Below, piece by piece: positions 37,308 through 49,439 of a stretch of DNA of 64,000 bases (within the stretch, counting starts at the first letter, position 1; each line of letters starts with the position of its first letter). The stretch is from positions 749,861 through 813,860 of the forward strand of contig NC_029542.1 of NCBI RefSeq assembly GCF_001577835.2, given 5' to 3'. Position numbers and translations under genes: made by a program. The notes under the pieces are model-generated. The model had not been told where the DNA came from, made no database searches, and saw only the letters and a program-made list of their open reading frames with translations. Source of the DNA: Coturnix japonica (Eukaryota > Chordata > Aves > Galliformes > Phasianidae).

Positions 37308-40300
37308 CTACACCACCTCCTTGTGCTCCTGCTTGGACTCCTTGATCACCTGGAAGCAGAAGGAGAGGGACTGTCACCCCATCAAGTCCATCTAAACATG
37401 TCTGGGGACAGAGCCCGTGCACATGACAAACATCCCCCCTTGGGGACACCTTGAGGATGGAGGGGAAAGGGTGTGGAAGGCGCAGTTGAAGACTTCCCAC
37501 CTCTCCATCTCTTGTCTCCACTGTTTTGACCACAATGCTTCTCTTCAAATGAGCTTCTGACACAGATTTGGTGTCCAGGCTTGTTTCTAGGAGACATGGA
37601 TGGGACAGGTTGGTGACCCAGTGCCCCATATATGACCCCTCCACCCCATACACCTTGAAGGGTCCCAAAAGGAACTAGTTGGGCTGGAAAATCCTGATCT
37701 GTGGGAGTGAACGCTATAGGCCTCAGGAGGAATGCTGGCACTGGGTTGTGGTTGGGGACCTTGTGGCTGGAGACTGGGTTGTGACCTTAGGTATGAAGGT
37801 GGCACTGAGGATGTGTCTGGCTTCAGAATGTGGCTGGTCTTGGGGACACAGTTGGCACTGGGGATATGATTGGCTTCATCAGTGGTGTTGGCCTTGGTGA
37901 CATGGGTTGCTTTGAGATGTGGTTGGCCTTAGGGACAGCATCGTGCTTGGGGGAATGGTGGGCACTGAGCTGTGGTCAACACTGAGTATGAGGGCAGTAC
38001 TGGGGACACAGCTGGTGATGGGCGCACAGTTGGCACTCAGAACACAATTACCCTCATTGTTGAGGTTGGCCTTAGAGACATCATTGGCCTCAGCAACAGG
38101 GTTGACCCTTGGGGAATGGTCGGCACTGGGGACGTGGCCATGGCATCGTGCTCATCCCCTCTATATCTTGGGACTGTGGGGGACCCTTCAGGCACAGAGA
38201 CCTGGCAGCCCCCCCTGCCCCCATCCCACACAGCCGCAGCCTCACCTCGGATCTGCAGGTTGGAGAAGCTCTGCACAGGGACGGTGATCCTGCGGGAGCA
38301 ATGGGAACGTTGGGGAGAGCACTGGGTCCCCATGTGTGAGCAGGAGGGCTGCAGGGTGCTCACCAGACCCAGCAGCACCAAAAAGGCCCCGAGATAGTTC
38401 AGGACAGGGGGGTCCATCACCTGCTCTCCTCGCCCTCCAGCAGCTTCCTGTAGGTCGCAATCTCAATGTCCAGGGCCAGCTTGACGTTCATCAGCTCCTG
38501 GTACTCCCGCAGCTGCCGGGCCATCTCCTCCTTCAGGCCGCGGATGTCCTCCTCCAGCCGCCCCACTGTGTCCTGGTAGGCGGACGTCTCCAGCGCGTAG
38601 CGCTCCTCCAGCTCCCGCAGCTGCCGCTCCAGGGACTCGTTCTGGTGACCATTGTGGGATGTGATGCCCTCGATGCCACCTCCCTCCATGGGCACCCACC
38701 CATGGTGGCACGACCCAAGGATGCGTCCCACCTCATGCCCCATGGGTGGCACCTACCGAGCCCCGCAGAGCCTCCAGGTCACAGGTGAGGGCCTGGAGCT
38801 GCCGCCGGTACTCGTTGGCCTCATGCTTGGCCGCACGCAGGGCCTCTGCATGGCGGGCAGCTGCATCCGTCAGGTCTGCAAACTGGAAGGGACGCACCGT
38901 AGGGTCAGCTCTCCAGTGCCACTGCCCCATAGAGCCACCCAGCCACAGGAGCAGCCAGCCCAACCCATGGGGGTGATATATGGGGACAAGGTGCCACCCG
39001 CACCTTGGATTTGTACCACTCCTCGGCCTCCTGCAGGTTAGTGACGGTGATGGACTCGTACTGAGTGCGGATGTCACGCAGCGCTGCCGTCAGGTCTGGC
39101 TTGCTGGCGTCCACCTCCACGTGCACCCGGTGCTGGGCCAGCTGCTCCTGCAGCTCCCGCAGCTCCTGCAGGGAAGCGGGGTCAGCACAGCCATGGGATC
39201 CACCCCCAGAGCCCCACATCACAGCAGCGTTACCTCCTCGTGCACCTTCTGCAGGAAGGCCACCTCGTCCTGCAGGGTCCCCACGCGACGCTCCAGGTCG
39301 AGGCGAGCCAGGGCAGCAGCATCAACATCCTGCCACCAGGTGACATGGAGGGATCGTACCCAGGGTGGGCATGGGGGTCTGTGCCCCCATCCCTGCCCAT
39401 CCCTCCATCCCATCCCATCCCATTCCAGCCCTGTCCACAGAGCCCAGGAGAGGAGGACTGGCCCCCACTCCCCATCCCATCCCCTACCCTCACCTGCCGG
39501 TATGCAGCCAGGGTGCTCTCAGCCTCCAGCCGCAGGGTGACCTCCTGCTGCAGCCTTCAACAGAGCAGTGACGCATTACTTATTAGGTGCCATTACTCGT
39601 TAGGCACAGTGCCTCATTACTCATGGTGGCCACGTGCAGCTCAGCCCCATAGACAGACCCCCCTAGTGCAACCCCACTGCACTTATACCATCCCAGTAGC
39701 CATTTCTTAGTTCTGCTGGCTGCTTTGGTCCCCATCACTACCCTAGTTATTATCCTGGTCCTGATGACCTTGTTAGTGCTGCTGGGCTCCCCAATACTTG
39801 TTCCAGTAGACAACTTTGTCCCTGGGATCACTATTGTCATGGTGGGCACACCGGTCCTCATCACCATCCTGGTCCTCATCCTGGTTGTGGTGGCCACTCT
39901 GATCCCCAGTACCACCTAAATCCCCATTAACACCTTGGTCCCCATTCTCAACCTTGATCCAGTCCCTGTCATCCACCATGATCCTTGTGGCCACCCTGCT
40001 CCCTGTTTCCACTCCGGCCCTGCTGCTCATCCCATCACCCATCACCACGCAGGTCCCCATCCTGGTCCCATTGGCCACCCCAGTCCCCATCGTTATCCCC
40101 CCTGGTTACAGTGTCTGCCTTAATCCCCACCACCTCCTCAATCCTCATCACCGCTCTGTTCCCCACCACCAAACTGGTCCCCATCCTTGTCCTGTTGGCC
40201 ACCTCAATCCCCACCCCCCAATCCCCCATTGCAGGACCCCCCCATACTTGTCCCGCAGGCTCCCCAGCTCCTCAGCCAGGCCGTCCCTCTGCACCTCGGC

Positions 40301-40678
40301 GCGGGCCTTGGCGGTGCCCAGCAGCTCCACGCGGCGCCGCAGCTCCCGCAGCTCCTCCTGGTACACGTCAGCCAGACGGGTCGGCTCCTGCTCCCGCACC
40401 CGGTTCAGCTCCAGCACCAGCACCTTATTGCGCTGCTCCAGCAGCCGGACCTTCTCAATGTAGCTGGCGAAGCGGTCGTTCAGCTCCATCATCTCCACCT
40501 TCTCGTTGGTTCGGGTCTCCCTGAACTCCGAGTTGAGGAGGTTGGCCATAGAGAAATCCATCCTGCTCGATGTGTGGGGTGTGGGGTGAGCGCTGCGGGG
40601 ACGGGGCCGCGCTGTGGGGCTCCATGATGAGACAGTGGGGCTGGAGCGGCGGCCGTAGGATGACCAGCGGCTCTCCAT
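37308..40678 (-). CDS. GFAP: Glial fibrillary acidic protein, nine coding exons
   Basis: This type III intermediate-filament protein builds the astrocyte cytoskeleton. Exons in order: 40678-40248, 39554-39494, 39329-39234, 39165-39004, 38882-38757, 38641-38421, 38289-38246, 37586-37501, 37349-37308. The seven internal exons are 61, 96, 162, 126, 221, 44 and 86 bases, identical to the human gene, which fixes the splice choices. The product has 422 residues (432 in human). The head (1-60) is Ser/Arg-rich. The rod starts with [16 protein letters not shown] (66-81) and ends with [15 protein letters not shown] near 366. The tail ends [13 protein letters not shown], close to human GFAP and unlike desmin or vimentin. 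A CATAAAA box lies 41 bases before the start codon. Introns 1 and 7 carry degenerate minisatellites. Confidence 0.97.
37735..38165. repeat. Degenerate ~25-bp minisatellite in GFAP intron 7
   Basis: Units resemble GGGGACACAGTTGGCACTG and TGACATGGTTGGCCTTAG, repeated with much divergence between the exons 38289-38246 and 37586-37501. Confidence 0.7.
39715..40235. repeat. Degenerate minisatellite in GFAP intron 1
   Basis: Units such as GGTCCCCATCACCATCCT and GGTCCTCATCCTGGTTGTGG recur through most of intron 1. The step is roughly 24-27 bases and divergence is high. The C-rich strand is the plus strand, opposite to the array in intron 7. Confidence 0.7.
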
Positions 40679-40712
40679 GGTGAAGGTGGGTGCGATGTGA
40701 GCCGTGGTGGGG

Positions 40713-40732
40713 TTTTATGGCCATGGCATTGG
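40713..40732 (-). promoter_or_regulatory. GFAP TATA-type box and CCAAT box
   Basis: On the minus strand CATAAAA (40719-40713) lies 41 bases upstream of the ATG. A CCAAT box (40732-40728) is just upstream of it. With a start about 30 bases below the box, the 5' UTR would be only about 10 bases, in line with the very short GFAP leader known in mammals. Confidence 0.6.
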
Positions 40733-40739
40733 CTGGAGG

Positions 40740-42010
40740 CCACGCAGCACAAAGCTGGGCTTTGTGGCACCCAGCGGGGGGGAGGGGGGGGCTGAGGGCT
40801 GGCAGCCAGCCCTGTGTGCTAAATAGTGCTGGCAGTGCCCAGAGAGCAGGGGGTAAAAGCTGGGGCAGAGCGGGGACACAGTGCCCATGGGGCAGCGTGG
40901 GTGTGTGGGGCACTGTAGGTCCTGGGTGCGATGCCATGGGGCACTATGGGGTGAACCTGGCAGAGCAGGAAGGCTGCTAATTAAGGCCAGCTTTAATTAG
41001 CTGAAACGTCCTGAGCCCATTCCAGCCCAGTGGTGCCAGAGCTGTCTCAAAGGTCTCAGTGTGCCCAGCACAGCAATGAGATCCCTTTGTGCAGCGCCGG
41101 GAAATGGGCACGGGGTGAGGGTGGGGGCAACGGGCACAGGGACATTGCTGGGCTCAATGGGGTACGGGCATGGGGACAGCCCGGGGATGGACCAGGATCA
41201 GCTCAGTGGCTGTGGGTGGGGGACAGAGCCCATAGGTGACAGCTAGATGGCAGCCAACAGCTGAGAAAACCCAACTAGCATGGGAACAAGGGCCGGGCCC
41301 CAGCCCAGAGCAATGGGGAGGAACACTGGGAGCCCCTTAACACCCCCCCCTCCGCATTCACAGCCCTGCATCAGGCATCGTCCTTCAGCACCCCCAGCCC
41401 CAGGTTTGGTTCTAGAGCTGCAAAACCACAACCCCTATGTGCTGAGAGCCCAAGTGGGGCAGGGACAGCTCTGCTGCTGCACTGGGAGCCCTTTGGGACC
41501 CCCCTCCCTTCCCCAAATCCACGTGGAGGGATGGGGCAGAGGGTGCCCCCACTGTGGTCTCCCAGGATTTATTTTCTCCCCGCTCCCACGCAATGGGATC
41601 AAAGCAGAGATGCTGTCACTGCGGGGACACAGAGCCAGCCCCCCCCCCCGCCTTAATGAGGCAAACGAATGTAGAAGCTTTAATTAGAAGCTTCCAGCCT
41701 GAGAGAAGACAGAGGGGAGAGCAAAGTAGGGCAGAGAGCAGTGACCCCAGCCCCTATGGGGAGCGCTGCATGGGACAACGGGGCCAGAACATACCAGGGG
41801 CTGTGGGGCAAAGGCAGCCATGCAGCTTTTGGGGCCTCGGTGCAAAGTCATCACCTCTGCTGGTGGCCCCAAGGACCCCACAGTAGAGGGAGAAATGCTC
41901 TGAAGCCCCAAAGGGACAATAGAAAACCACCCCTGGGAGCCCAGCACCGCTCTGAGGCTGAGGGGGGAGAAGCAGCCCCACATCTTCCCTCACTCCTTTG
42001 GGTTTAAGCT
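40740..42010. other. GFAP-KIF18B intergenic DNA
   Basis: No gene was recognised. The left part should hold the GFAP promoter. TTTAATTAGCTG and TTAATTAAGG near 40975-41005 are AT-rich islands in GC-rich DNA. Short C runs occur near 41340 and 41640. Confidence 0.45.
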
Positions 42011-42016
42011 GTAAGA

Positions 42017-42022
42017 TTTATT
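42017..42022 (-). terminator. KIF18B poly(A) signal
   Basis: TTTATT on the plus strand is AATAAA on the minus strand, 257 bases beyond the KIF18B stop codon. Confidence 0.75.
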
Positions 42023-42278
42023 AAAAGCGCGTGGTATTGCTTAGCATTGCCCATCTGTCAGCACTCGACACCCCGAGAGGGGCTGAGAGGGAACAGCAGT
42101 GATCCATCTGCTACAAAATACATGGGGCTGTGCAGAGGGAGGAGGGCAGGAGGGAGCAGGGAAACCAGCCAGGGAACAGCAGGGCAGTGTTTGGGGTGGT
42201 CGCCCTTCTACCTCCCTGGCAGCTGCATGTGGGGCCACGTGAGGGGTCCTGGATGTGAGGGACATCAGCACAGCAGCT

Positions 42279-45200
42279 TCATTGCTTGTGAGGTGGGGGC
42301 TCTGGGGGCACCATCTCTGGGGCCGCTCCGACCCTTCCAGGTGAGCCCAGGAGGGGGATGCTCTGAAACAGGAGAGAAAGGGAGGAAGGGGATGAAAAGG
42401 CAAAACCTACAAACCCACTGCCAGCCCCAGCCTTACAGCCATGCCCAGACCCCCAACACCCCTTCCCAAGGATGTGGCCATAGGAAGGAAGCAGCAAACC
42501 CAACAAGCACATCCCAACAGCCCCAGACACACCAACACCGGGTATTTAGCCCCTGGTGTAACTGCATCAGGGATGGGTGGAACTCCTGTAGGACTCACCT
42601 GGGATACTCTGGGGCTGCACAGACCGCCAGCTGCTGCTCGAGCTGATGCAGCTCTGGACCCCACCCAGTGAATGGGAAGCAGTGCTGTGAAGGAAAAGGG
42701 GACATGTGGGGATGGTCATATAAACCCCAGGCTGCCAGCAGGCAAAAAGGGGGTCCCAGCCCCACAGGGAAGCATCCACAGCAGCAAATGGCTGCCATCT
42801 CACCTCACTGCTCCCCTCCGCTTCCGCACAGACCCTTTGGAGATGGAGGACGGCTTCGGGATGGAGGAACCCTTCATGGAGAACACCGGGATGGAGGTTC
42901 TGCAGGGAGGAAGAAGGGTCAGAGGGTAAAGCACTGAACCCAAAGGGGAAAGGAGGAGCAGGTTCTTAAGGATGCTGTTTGTGTCCGAGTGGTACAGCAC
43001 CAACCTGGGCACAAAGGGGCCCTCCTGCTTCTTTAGGGCACATGGGGCGCTCTCCCAGCTGGGCAGGCTGAGGGCTCCCGGCTTGGAGACGTCCTCAGAG
43101 AGGCTGTAGGTCACATTGAGGTCGCACACAGTCGGGGTGCAGCAGTTCTGGGCTGCTGATGTCCTGAGGGGCGCACGCCCTTTGGTGACGGTCAGAGGGC
43201 AGATTTTGGGGGTGCAGCTCGGCAGCAGCTGTGTGGATTGGGGCTGTTTAACACACGGGGTGTGTGGGCTCCACGGCGCCTCCGCTTCATCCCCGTTGCT
43301 CAGTGGGGAGGATTTCCGCTGGCGCTTCGCCCGCGTGTTGAGGCTGCGTGGTGTTTCCAGGCTGGAAGTGCTGCTCATCTCAGATCTCCTCCTCTTCTTC
43401 ACCGCCACTTTAGGGCTGGGGAGTGAAGTGAGCTGCTGCAGGCGGCGCAGGGCAGCTCTCGTCATGGGGATGGTGGACTCAGTGCTGAGCACTGAGGGTG
43501 ATGCTAAAGGAGAAGCAACACGCACAGTCAGCACCGTCTGCAGTGTTCACATACATCCCCAGCCCTCAGCATCACCCCAAACGCTGCCATTTCCCAGCAG
43601 GTATCACCAAACCACGCTCACATCCAACCCAGAGGGACGGAGCTACTGCAAATCCCATCCTAAAAGCACTAGAGCGGTTCCAAGGGAAATGTGCAATGGC
43701 AAAGCTCAGCCTGTCCTTGGAAAAGAGTCTGCAGAGCCCTCAGCCTCACTGCTGGGCTCATGTTGTGGCACTGGGGGTGAGGAGGGAAAGCTACAGACTG
43801 AGCAAGGACAGCAACCATTACATGAGACCAGAAAAGACAGGGATCAGAGCTGCTGGTTGCTCACCATCACAGCCCGGCTGTGTCCTCAGGGCTGGAGTGG
43901 CCCCACTGGTGTCTGTGGGCTGAGGGCTCACAGCTGCCTCCTGCTGCACCAAGAGCTGCAGCTCCTCGAATTCAGTGACCATGGCAGGAGTGAGGAGGTT
44001 GGCAGCCTTCAGCAGGGAGTACTGCTTCTGGGCAACGCTCAGAACGGCAGCTATGAGCCTGTGACAGAGGGGGAACAGCATCAGATAAATGAGTCTGGGC
44101 AGAGGCAGCCCCTCAGCTTCCAAAGTCAGTCAGTTTGGCCACCTGAACCAGGAGGGGCACACAGAGGAAGGACTCACCTGTCTGTGTGGCTGCGGGATAA
44201 ATGCTGTGGAAGGAGGTTCGGTTTCTTCATTCCCAGCTGAAGATCTGCCTGCTGGGAGGGGCTGGAGCTGCTGGGGGGCATTGCCTCCAGAACCTGGAAC
44301 AATATCCCAAAGTGAGCCCTTACCTGACCTAAATGGAGCAGAGTCTCATCCTCCAAACTTCTTTATCTAAAAGTTGAGGTGTTTTGCTAGCAATAAGGAG
44401 CTCACACTACGCCAGCACCCCAGGACTGAGCTCCTGCCCTCTGTGCCATGTGGGCATTGGATCACCAGCCCTCCCACTCCTCCTCTCACCTCCTCCACTG
44501 CTCCCTGAGCATCCTGCCCGGCTCCCAGCTCCTGCTGCTCCCCATCACTTTCCCTGCGAACACTCGGGGCTGAGCAGCTCTTTGGGACGGCTCCTTCCAT
44601 CCTACAGAAATGAGAAGGGAGGAAAAAAACTCATTGGGAAAACAGTCACGTTTGGGATGGATCACTAAGGACAGTGTTTGGGATTCCCAGCCCAGCTTCC
44701 TTCAGGACTTACTCCAACTCAGCATCTCCTCCCCACCAGCCCCACAACCTCACCTGGGGGAAGGCAGCAGCACTGGTATCTGTTTTCCTGCATCCCGGGC
44801 AGCGTCCTCATAGGCTCGGAGCTTTGCCTGCAGATCTGCCACCTGCAGAGAAGAATCAGCTGTACCACAGCTGGATCGGCTGCCCCACAGAGCTCAGAGC
44901 TCTCCCAGCAGGCAGCACCACCACACAGCTCACAGAGGAGCTCAGAGGTGCACACACCAACCAAAGCACAGCTGAAAGTCAGAGCACCTCACCTCCGTTT
45001 TCAGCTGCTCACAAATTGTGGCGTATTTACTGATGTGGCAGTCGAGGCTGAGCACGTTGCTCTTCAGCTGCAGAGACAGGAATGGGCAAGAGGTCAGAAA
45101 GTGGTGCTGAGCACAGATCCCTCCTCAGTGCTGGAGCGGAGCCTGCAGATGGCACGAGCCATGCACAGGGATGTGCTGTCCCTGCCAGCAGCCCTGCTGG

Positions 45201-48200
45201 GATGAGGGGCTTTGGCACAGACTGCACACTGAGTCCTCAGCTTCATTTGGCCAGAGGGGCTGGATAACAACCCAACAGATCACCCAACCCAGAGCATGGA
45301 GGCACCTGCTGACCCACCCCACACACCAGGGCAGGCTGTGAAACCCAACTCCTTCCCACCAGCTCCCAAACCCTCAGCAGAAGATGAGCTCCTCACCAAC
45401 AGCTTGATCTCCTTGGCCCTGTTGGCATATTTGAGAGTGTTGTAGGTGTCCTCGTAGGCCAGCGAGGAAGGGCTGACAGCAGCAATCATAATGGTGCGGC
45501 AGTTGCCACCGATGGAGTCCTTCAGCAGGCGCGTCAGCTTGCTGTCCCGATACGGGATGTGGGTTTTCTTGCTCTGCACCAAGAGAGTGAGGAGCTGCTC
45601 AGCTTTTGGGAGCTGGGCACTCAGCAGGGCACACCAGGCAGTGTTACCTTTGCATCAGCCAAGGCGTTGATGACGTTGATGAGGGCCAGCAGTGAGCGGT
45701 TGATGTTTGCACCCTCCCGGAGACGTTCTCCTTTGGTCTTGGAGACAGAAGCTCTTTCGGAGCCCGCCAGGTCAATCAGGCTCATCTTGGCGACCTGCAG
45801 GTCCTGAGCAAGGCCCACAACACGGTCCTGCTGCTTCACGTAGATCTGTGAGCACAGAGACTGGTGAGGCCACAACCCAACGAGGACGGGCAAACCCAAC
45901 GCTGGTGGAGTCCTCTAGGCATTGCCTTGCAGTGCCTGGGGAGCACCTAGGACATGTTCTCAGTGCTGAGCCCAGTTCCCATGTCGTATCCCAATCCTGC
46001 ACCCTCACCAGCCCGTGCCTGGCTCACCAGCAGGCAGAGCCAGCAGCAGGGAGGGCACATTTCCAGCACTGCTAACGGATGTGCAGCAGGCAGGAGTCCA
46101 GCACCCAGCTGGGAAGGCATCCAGACACCTGGACTTCCCCTGCACGCAGCCACCAGGTTCACACAGAGATTGCAGGCAGAGCCCTCAGTCTCCCCACGCA
46201 GCCGTGACGGCGCTGCTAATTCAGGGAAGGGCCTGGATGGAATTGAAATCAATAGGAAGGCTTGTGGGGGAGAGCACTGACACAGTGAGGACAAAGAGAG
46301 CAGGGAACGTAAATCCCAGCTCTGTGCTGAGGGGGACGATGGGGCAGATAAGCCCTGGAGGTTCCAAGGCCACAGGTGGGTCCCCAGGCAGCTGGTGGAA
46401 GGCACCCAGACCACAGTAGAGGTAGGGCTGGGGGTTTTTGGTGTCCCTTCCAACCCAACCTGTTGCAATTCCACAGTTCTAAGATCTCTAAGGTTCTTTC
46501 CAAGCCAACCGTGCTGTGGTTTTATGGCTCAGCCCTCACCTGGAAGACTGCATGAGAGCGGGAGGAGGTGGCGTTGGCGTCCGTGGGGTGCTGCGTCCGG
46601 TTTTTGTTGCCATTGGCCAACATCTCCAGGAGCTGCTCTGCTGATCTGGGCTGGAATGGAGCAGAGGGGTGGGTATGAGCAGGCTGGGCACCCCAGGTAA
46701 CCCCCACAGCAACCCAGCATTAAGCAATGACAATTGGGACGCAAGGCATCCCGCTGCCCTGGGGCGTCCCCTTCAGCTCAGGGTCAGACTTGCTGCTAAG
46801 ACAGTGTTGCACAGAGCCTGTGCCCACTCCTCACACCCACCTGGTGGAAGGAGAGCCCCTGGACCACGACTCCTTTCTCTGGATCCTCCCGGATGGCCAA
46901 AGGCCCCTTAGGCTCCAGCAGGTCATGGATCTGCTCGTTGTACACCTGGATCAGGGAACACACGGGCTGTTACCCCAGCATTGAGGAGCTTTGCACATGA
47001 GGGTCACACAGTCTGATCAGATGAGCCCCTCCCACCCCAACACCCTGCAGGGCACTGCCCAGACACAACACAGAGAGGCTGACAGTGCTCTAAATGCAGA
47101 GGACAGCCCTCCAGGGCTTTACTTGCAAGTCACTGTGCCACTGCTCCTCCTGCTCAGCCCTTTCAGATTGCTAAGCAGACTGCAGGCACCACGGCAGCTC
47201 AGTAAGGCAGAACAACTTCCCATTCCCCAGATGGGAGGAACCAGCAACACCAGTTCCACACCTGAATGCAGCTGGGACAGCGGGTGCCCCAAACACTGGG
47301 GACACAAACTGTAGAGCTATGGGGTCAGCACCAGCCCCAAAACACACCAGGGACACACATACCTCCTGGTAGGAAACAAGCACCTCGCAGCTCTTCTCAT
47401 CCTTCCTGGCCTCAATCCTCCTGTACAGCTCTGCCATGGTGAGGTACATGATGCCCGGGCTCTGCTCTGAGCCCAGCATGGTGTAGGTTTTCCCTGCTCC
47501 AGTCGCACCGTAGGCAAACACTGCAAGGAAGGAGAGGGGTGTTTGAAACTGTCAGCAGCGTGACGTCCCTGCAGCAGAGGCTGCAGCAGAGCAGGTCACT
47601 CGCAGCCGTCGCAGAGCGGTTCAATAGTTAATTACCCTCAGCACTCTCTGCACTATCCCCCAGTGCAATTTCTCTCTCATTTCAGCTGTCAGCATCTCTA
47701 ATTTAGCGGATAAAGACAGGACGAGTCCCTGTGCCGTCACCCATTCAAACACTCTGAGGCCACATTTGAGCCACCCTCCAAGCTGAGCACCCCCAGGTCT
47801 CCAGCTGAGTGAAGGAGTTTCTTTCTCCAGACCTTGCAACTCATCTCCATTCCCCAACCCTTCAACACCCTCTGTGAAGCATCAGCATCAGAACAGGACG
47901 CTAATCTAGAGCACCTCAGCCTTTCTCCCCATTAGCTTTGGGAATATCTCATTTGAGGATCTGGGAGTTATTTCATACAGAGACAGGAGACGCTGCCAGG
48001 TGGGCACGGTGACAGAGCCAGGAATAGCAGCGTGCAGCCCCAGCGCCCATTACGCTGCGCTGCTGACAGCCTGAAAGCAGCACGAGGAGCTGCAGGGCTG
48101 GGCAAGGAGCGCTCAGACCTGGTCTGTGTGCACTGCAGGGCTGGGTGATGTGTGAGGAGCACGGCAGCTCCCAGAGCATCCCAGTACATACCTGTCTCAC

Positions 48201-48805
48201 CCAACCTCCTGCTCAGCATCTCAGGCTCTTCTCACTGTGTTCCCCCTGTGCCAGGGACACCCTGACCACACCTACAACCCCCAGCTCGATGCTGTTGGCA
48301 GTTCAGCACTGTCTGCTCCCACGCTGCTGTTTTATGACCCCGATCCCCCTCTCATCCTTTGGGTTTTCCACCATGCTGCCAAAGTCAAGGTATGAGATGC
48401 CAGCAGACGCCCCTTCCCACTCTATGGATATCCCTATGAGGGTCACATCCCAGCTCTGCTGACCCCCCCAGCCCCCCAGGCCGTACCGGAGCAGTTGTAT
48501 CCATTGAGGACTCCATCCAACACGTCCCGTGTCGTGTGCTGGAACACCTCCTGCTGCGTGGCCCCCTCCCCAAACACGCGATCGAAGACGAACTTGATGT
48601 CCTTGCCGCGCTGTTTGGAGCCGCGGGTGGGCAGCGGGTGCAGCGCGGTGCCGTGGGGTCCGCCGGGCTCGTCGGGGTCGAAGACGAGGATGTGCTGATC
48701 CACCACGTGCAGCACCGAGTGCGCGGCCCCCTCACGTTCATTGGGGGCGGGCGGTCGTACACGCACCATTACGGCCACGGTGCCGCCCTCGGCCGGGGGG
48801 TCCAT
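42279..48805 (-). CDS. KIF18B: Kinesin-8 motor KIF18B, 15 coding exons
   Basis: This mitotic motor tracks growing plus ends and limits astral microtubule length. Exons in order: 48805-48487, 47520-47363, 46945-46841, 46650-46540, 45845-45648, 45573-45397, 45067-44993, 44842-44754, 44601-44490, 44293-44178, 44058-43865, 43491-43005, 42899-42804, 42653-42599, 42362-42279. They sum to 791 residues (about 850 in human) and all phases agree. The motor has GATGAGKT at 111-118, NATSSRSH at 220-227 and DLAGSE at 256-261. The neck linker and a short coiled coil follow. The tail holds the conserved [20 protein letters not shown], basic nuclear-signal-like runs (KKRRR, KRQRK, RKRRR), and TSIP (715-718) and SSIP (725-728), which fit the EB1-binding SxIP motif. 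The start is the first ATG before the motor. A noncoding exon 1 ending at 49263 and an acceptor at 48865 are likely. Confidence 0.95.
46434..46515 (+). mobile_element. CR1 tail fragment
   Basis: GGTGTCCCTTCCAACCCAAC is followed by ATCTCTAAGGTTCTTTCCAA. These resemble CR1 3' tails, perhaps two nested or duplicated ends. It lies in a KIF18B intron. Confidence 0.6.
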
Positions 48806-49084
48806 GGCCACGGGGACACGGAGCTCGGTGGGAGCAGCCTGGGATCCACGCACAGCGGAGGGGCCTGAGGTCCCACAAAGCGACGACCCCCACGGCCCCA
48901 CAGTCCCCCTTACAGCCTATAGACCCCAAGGGCTCCGTAGCCGCCGTGCTATGGGTCCTATGAGCTCTTTGCGGCCTGTACCGACACCCCGCAGCCCCTT
49001 CAGATCCCACAGCACCGCACCGGGCCCTGGGCCGGCCCCGCGGCCTTACAGCCTTTGTTTGCGGCTTCTATCGCGGCCCTGAGG

Positions 49085-49225
49085 CCCACAGCCCCCCGTA
49101 GGCCCCACACCGGCCCCCCGTAGGCCCCACACACGCCTCACGGACCCCCGTAGGCCCCACAGACCCCCGTGGGCCCCAAACCAACCCCCGTGGGCCCCAC
49201 ACACCCCGTAGGCCCCGCTCAGCCC
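49085..49225. repeat. GTAGGCCCCACA minisatellite near KIF18B exon 1
   Basis: CCCCGTAGGCCCCACACA-like units recur about seven times with step near 18-24 bases. They lie in the KIF18B first intron, just inside its CpG island. Confidence 0.8.
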
Positions 49226-49263
49226 CTCAGTTCCCTCGGTCCGGTCCCGCCCCCCCACTCACC

Positions 49264-49355
49264 CGCCACTTCCGGCCCTCCGCGTTCAAATCTCCCGGCA
49301 ACCCCCTCCCGCCCTTCTGATTGGCCGCTCGCTCCGTTGCCTCCCATTGGCTCAT
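49264..49355 (-). promoter_or_regulatory. KIF18B promoter with two CCAAT boxes and a CHR element
   Basis: On the minus strand CCAAT boxes lie at 49350-49346 and 49324-49320, 26 bases apart. A TTTGAA cell-cycle homology region lies at 49290-49285, 34 bases after the second CCAAT. Then come a CCGGAAGT Ets-type site and a donor, GGCGG|GTGAGT (exon end 49263). CCAAT boxes upstream of a CHR are the known design of G2/M genes controlled by NF-Y and the DREAM/MuvB complexes. This fits the mitotic role of KIF18B. Confidence 0.7.
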
Positions 49356-49439
49356 CTGAGTCACGTGAATCTAGACTCCGAGAGGGGCATCACGGGACTT
49401 GTAGTCTTCCCCAGGGTCACCTCCCGCCATGGGGTCACA

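Noticed and set aside
43116-44240. A 374-codon plus-strand frame
   Set aside because: It is antisense to KIF18B exons 11 and 12, which are well supported on the minus strand.
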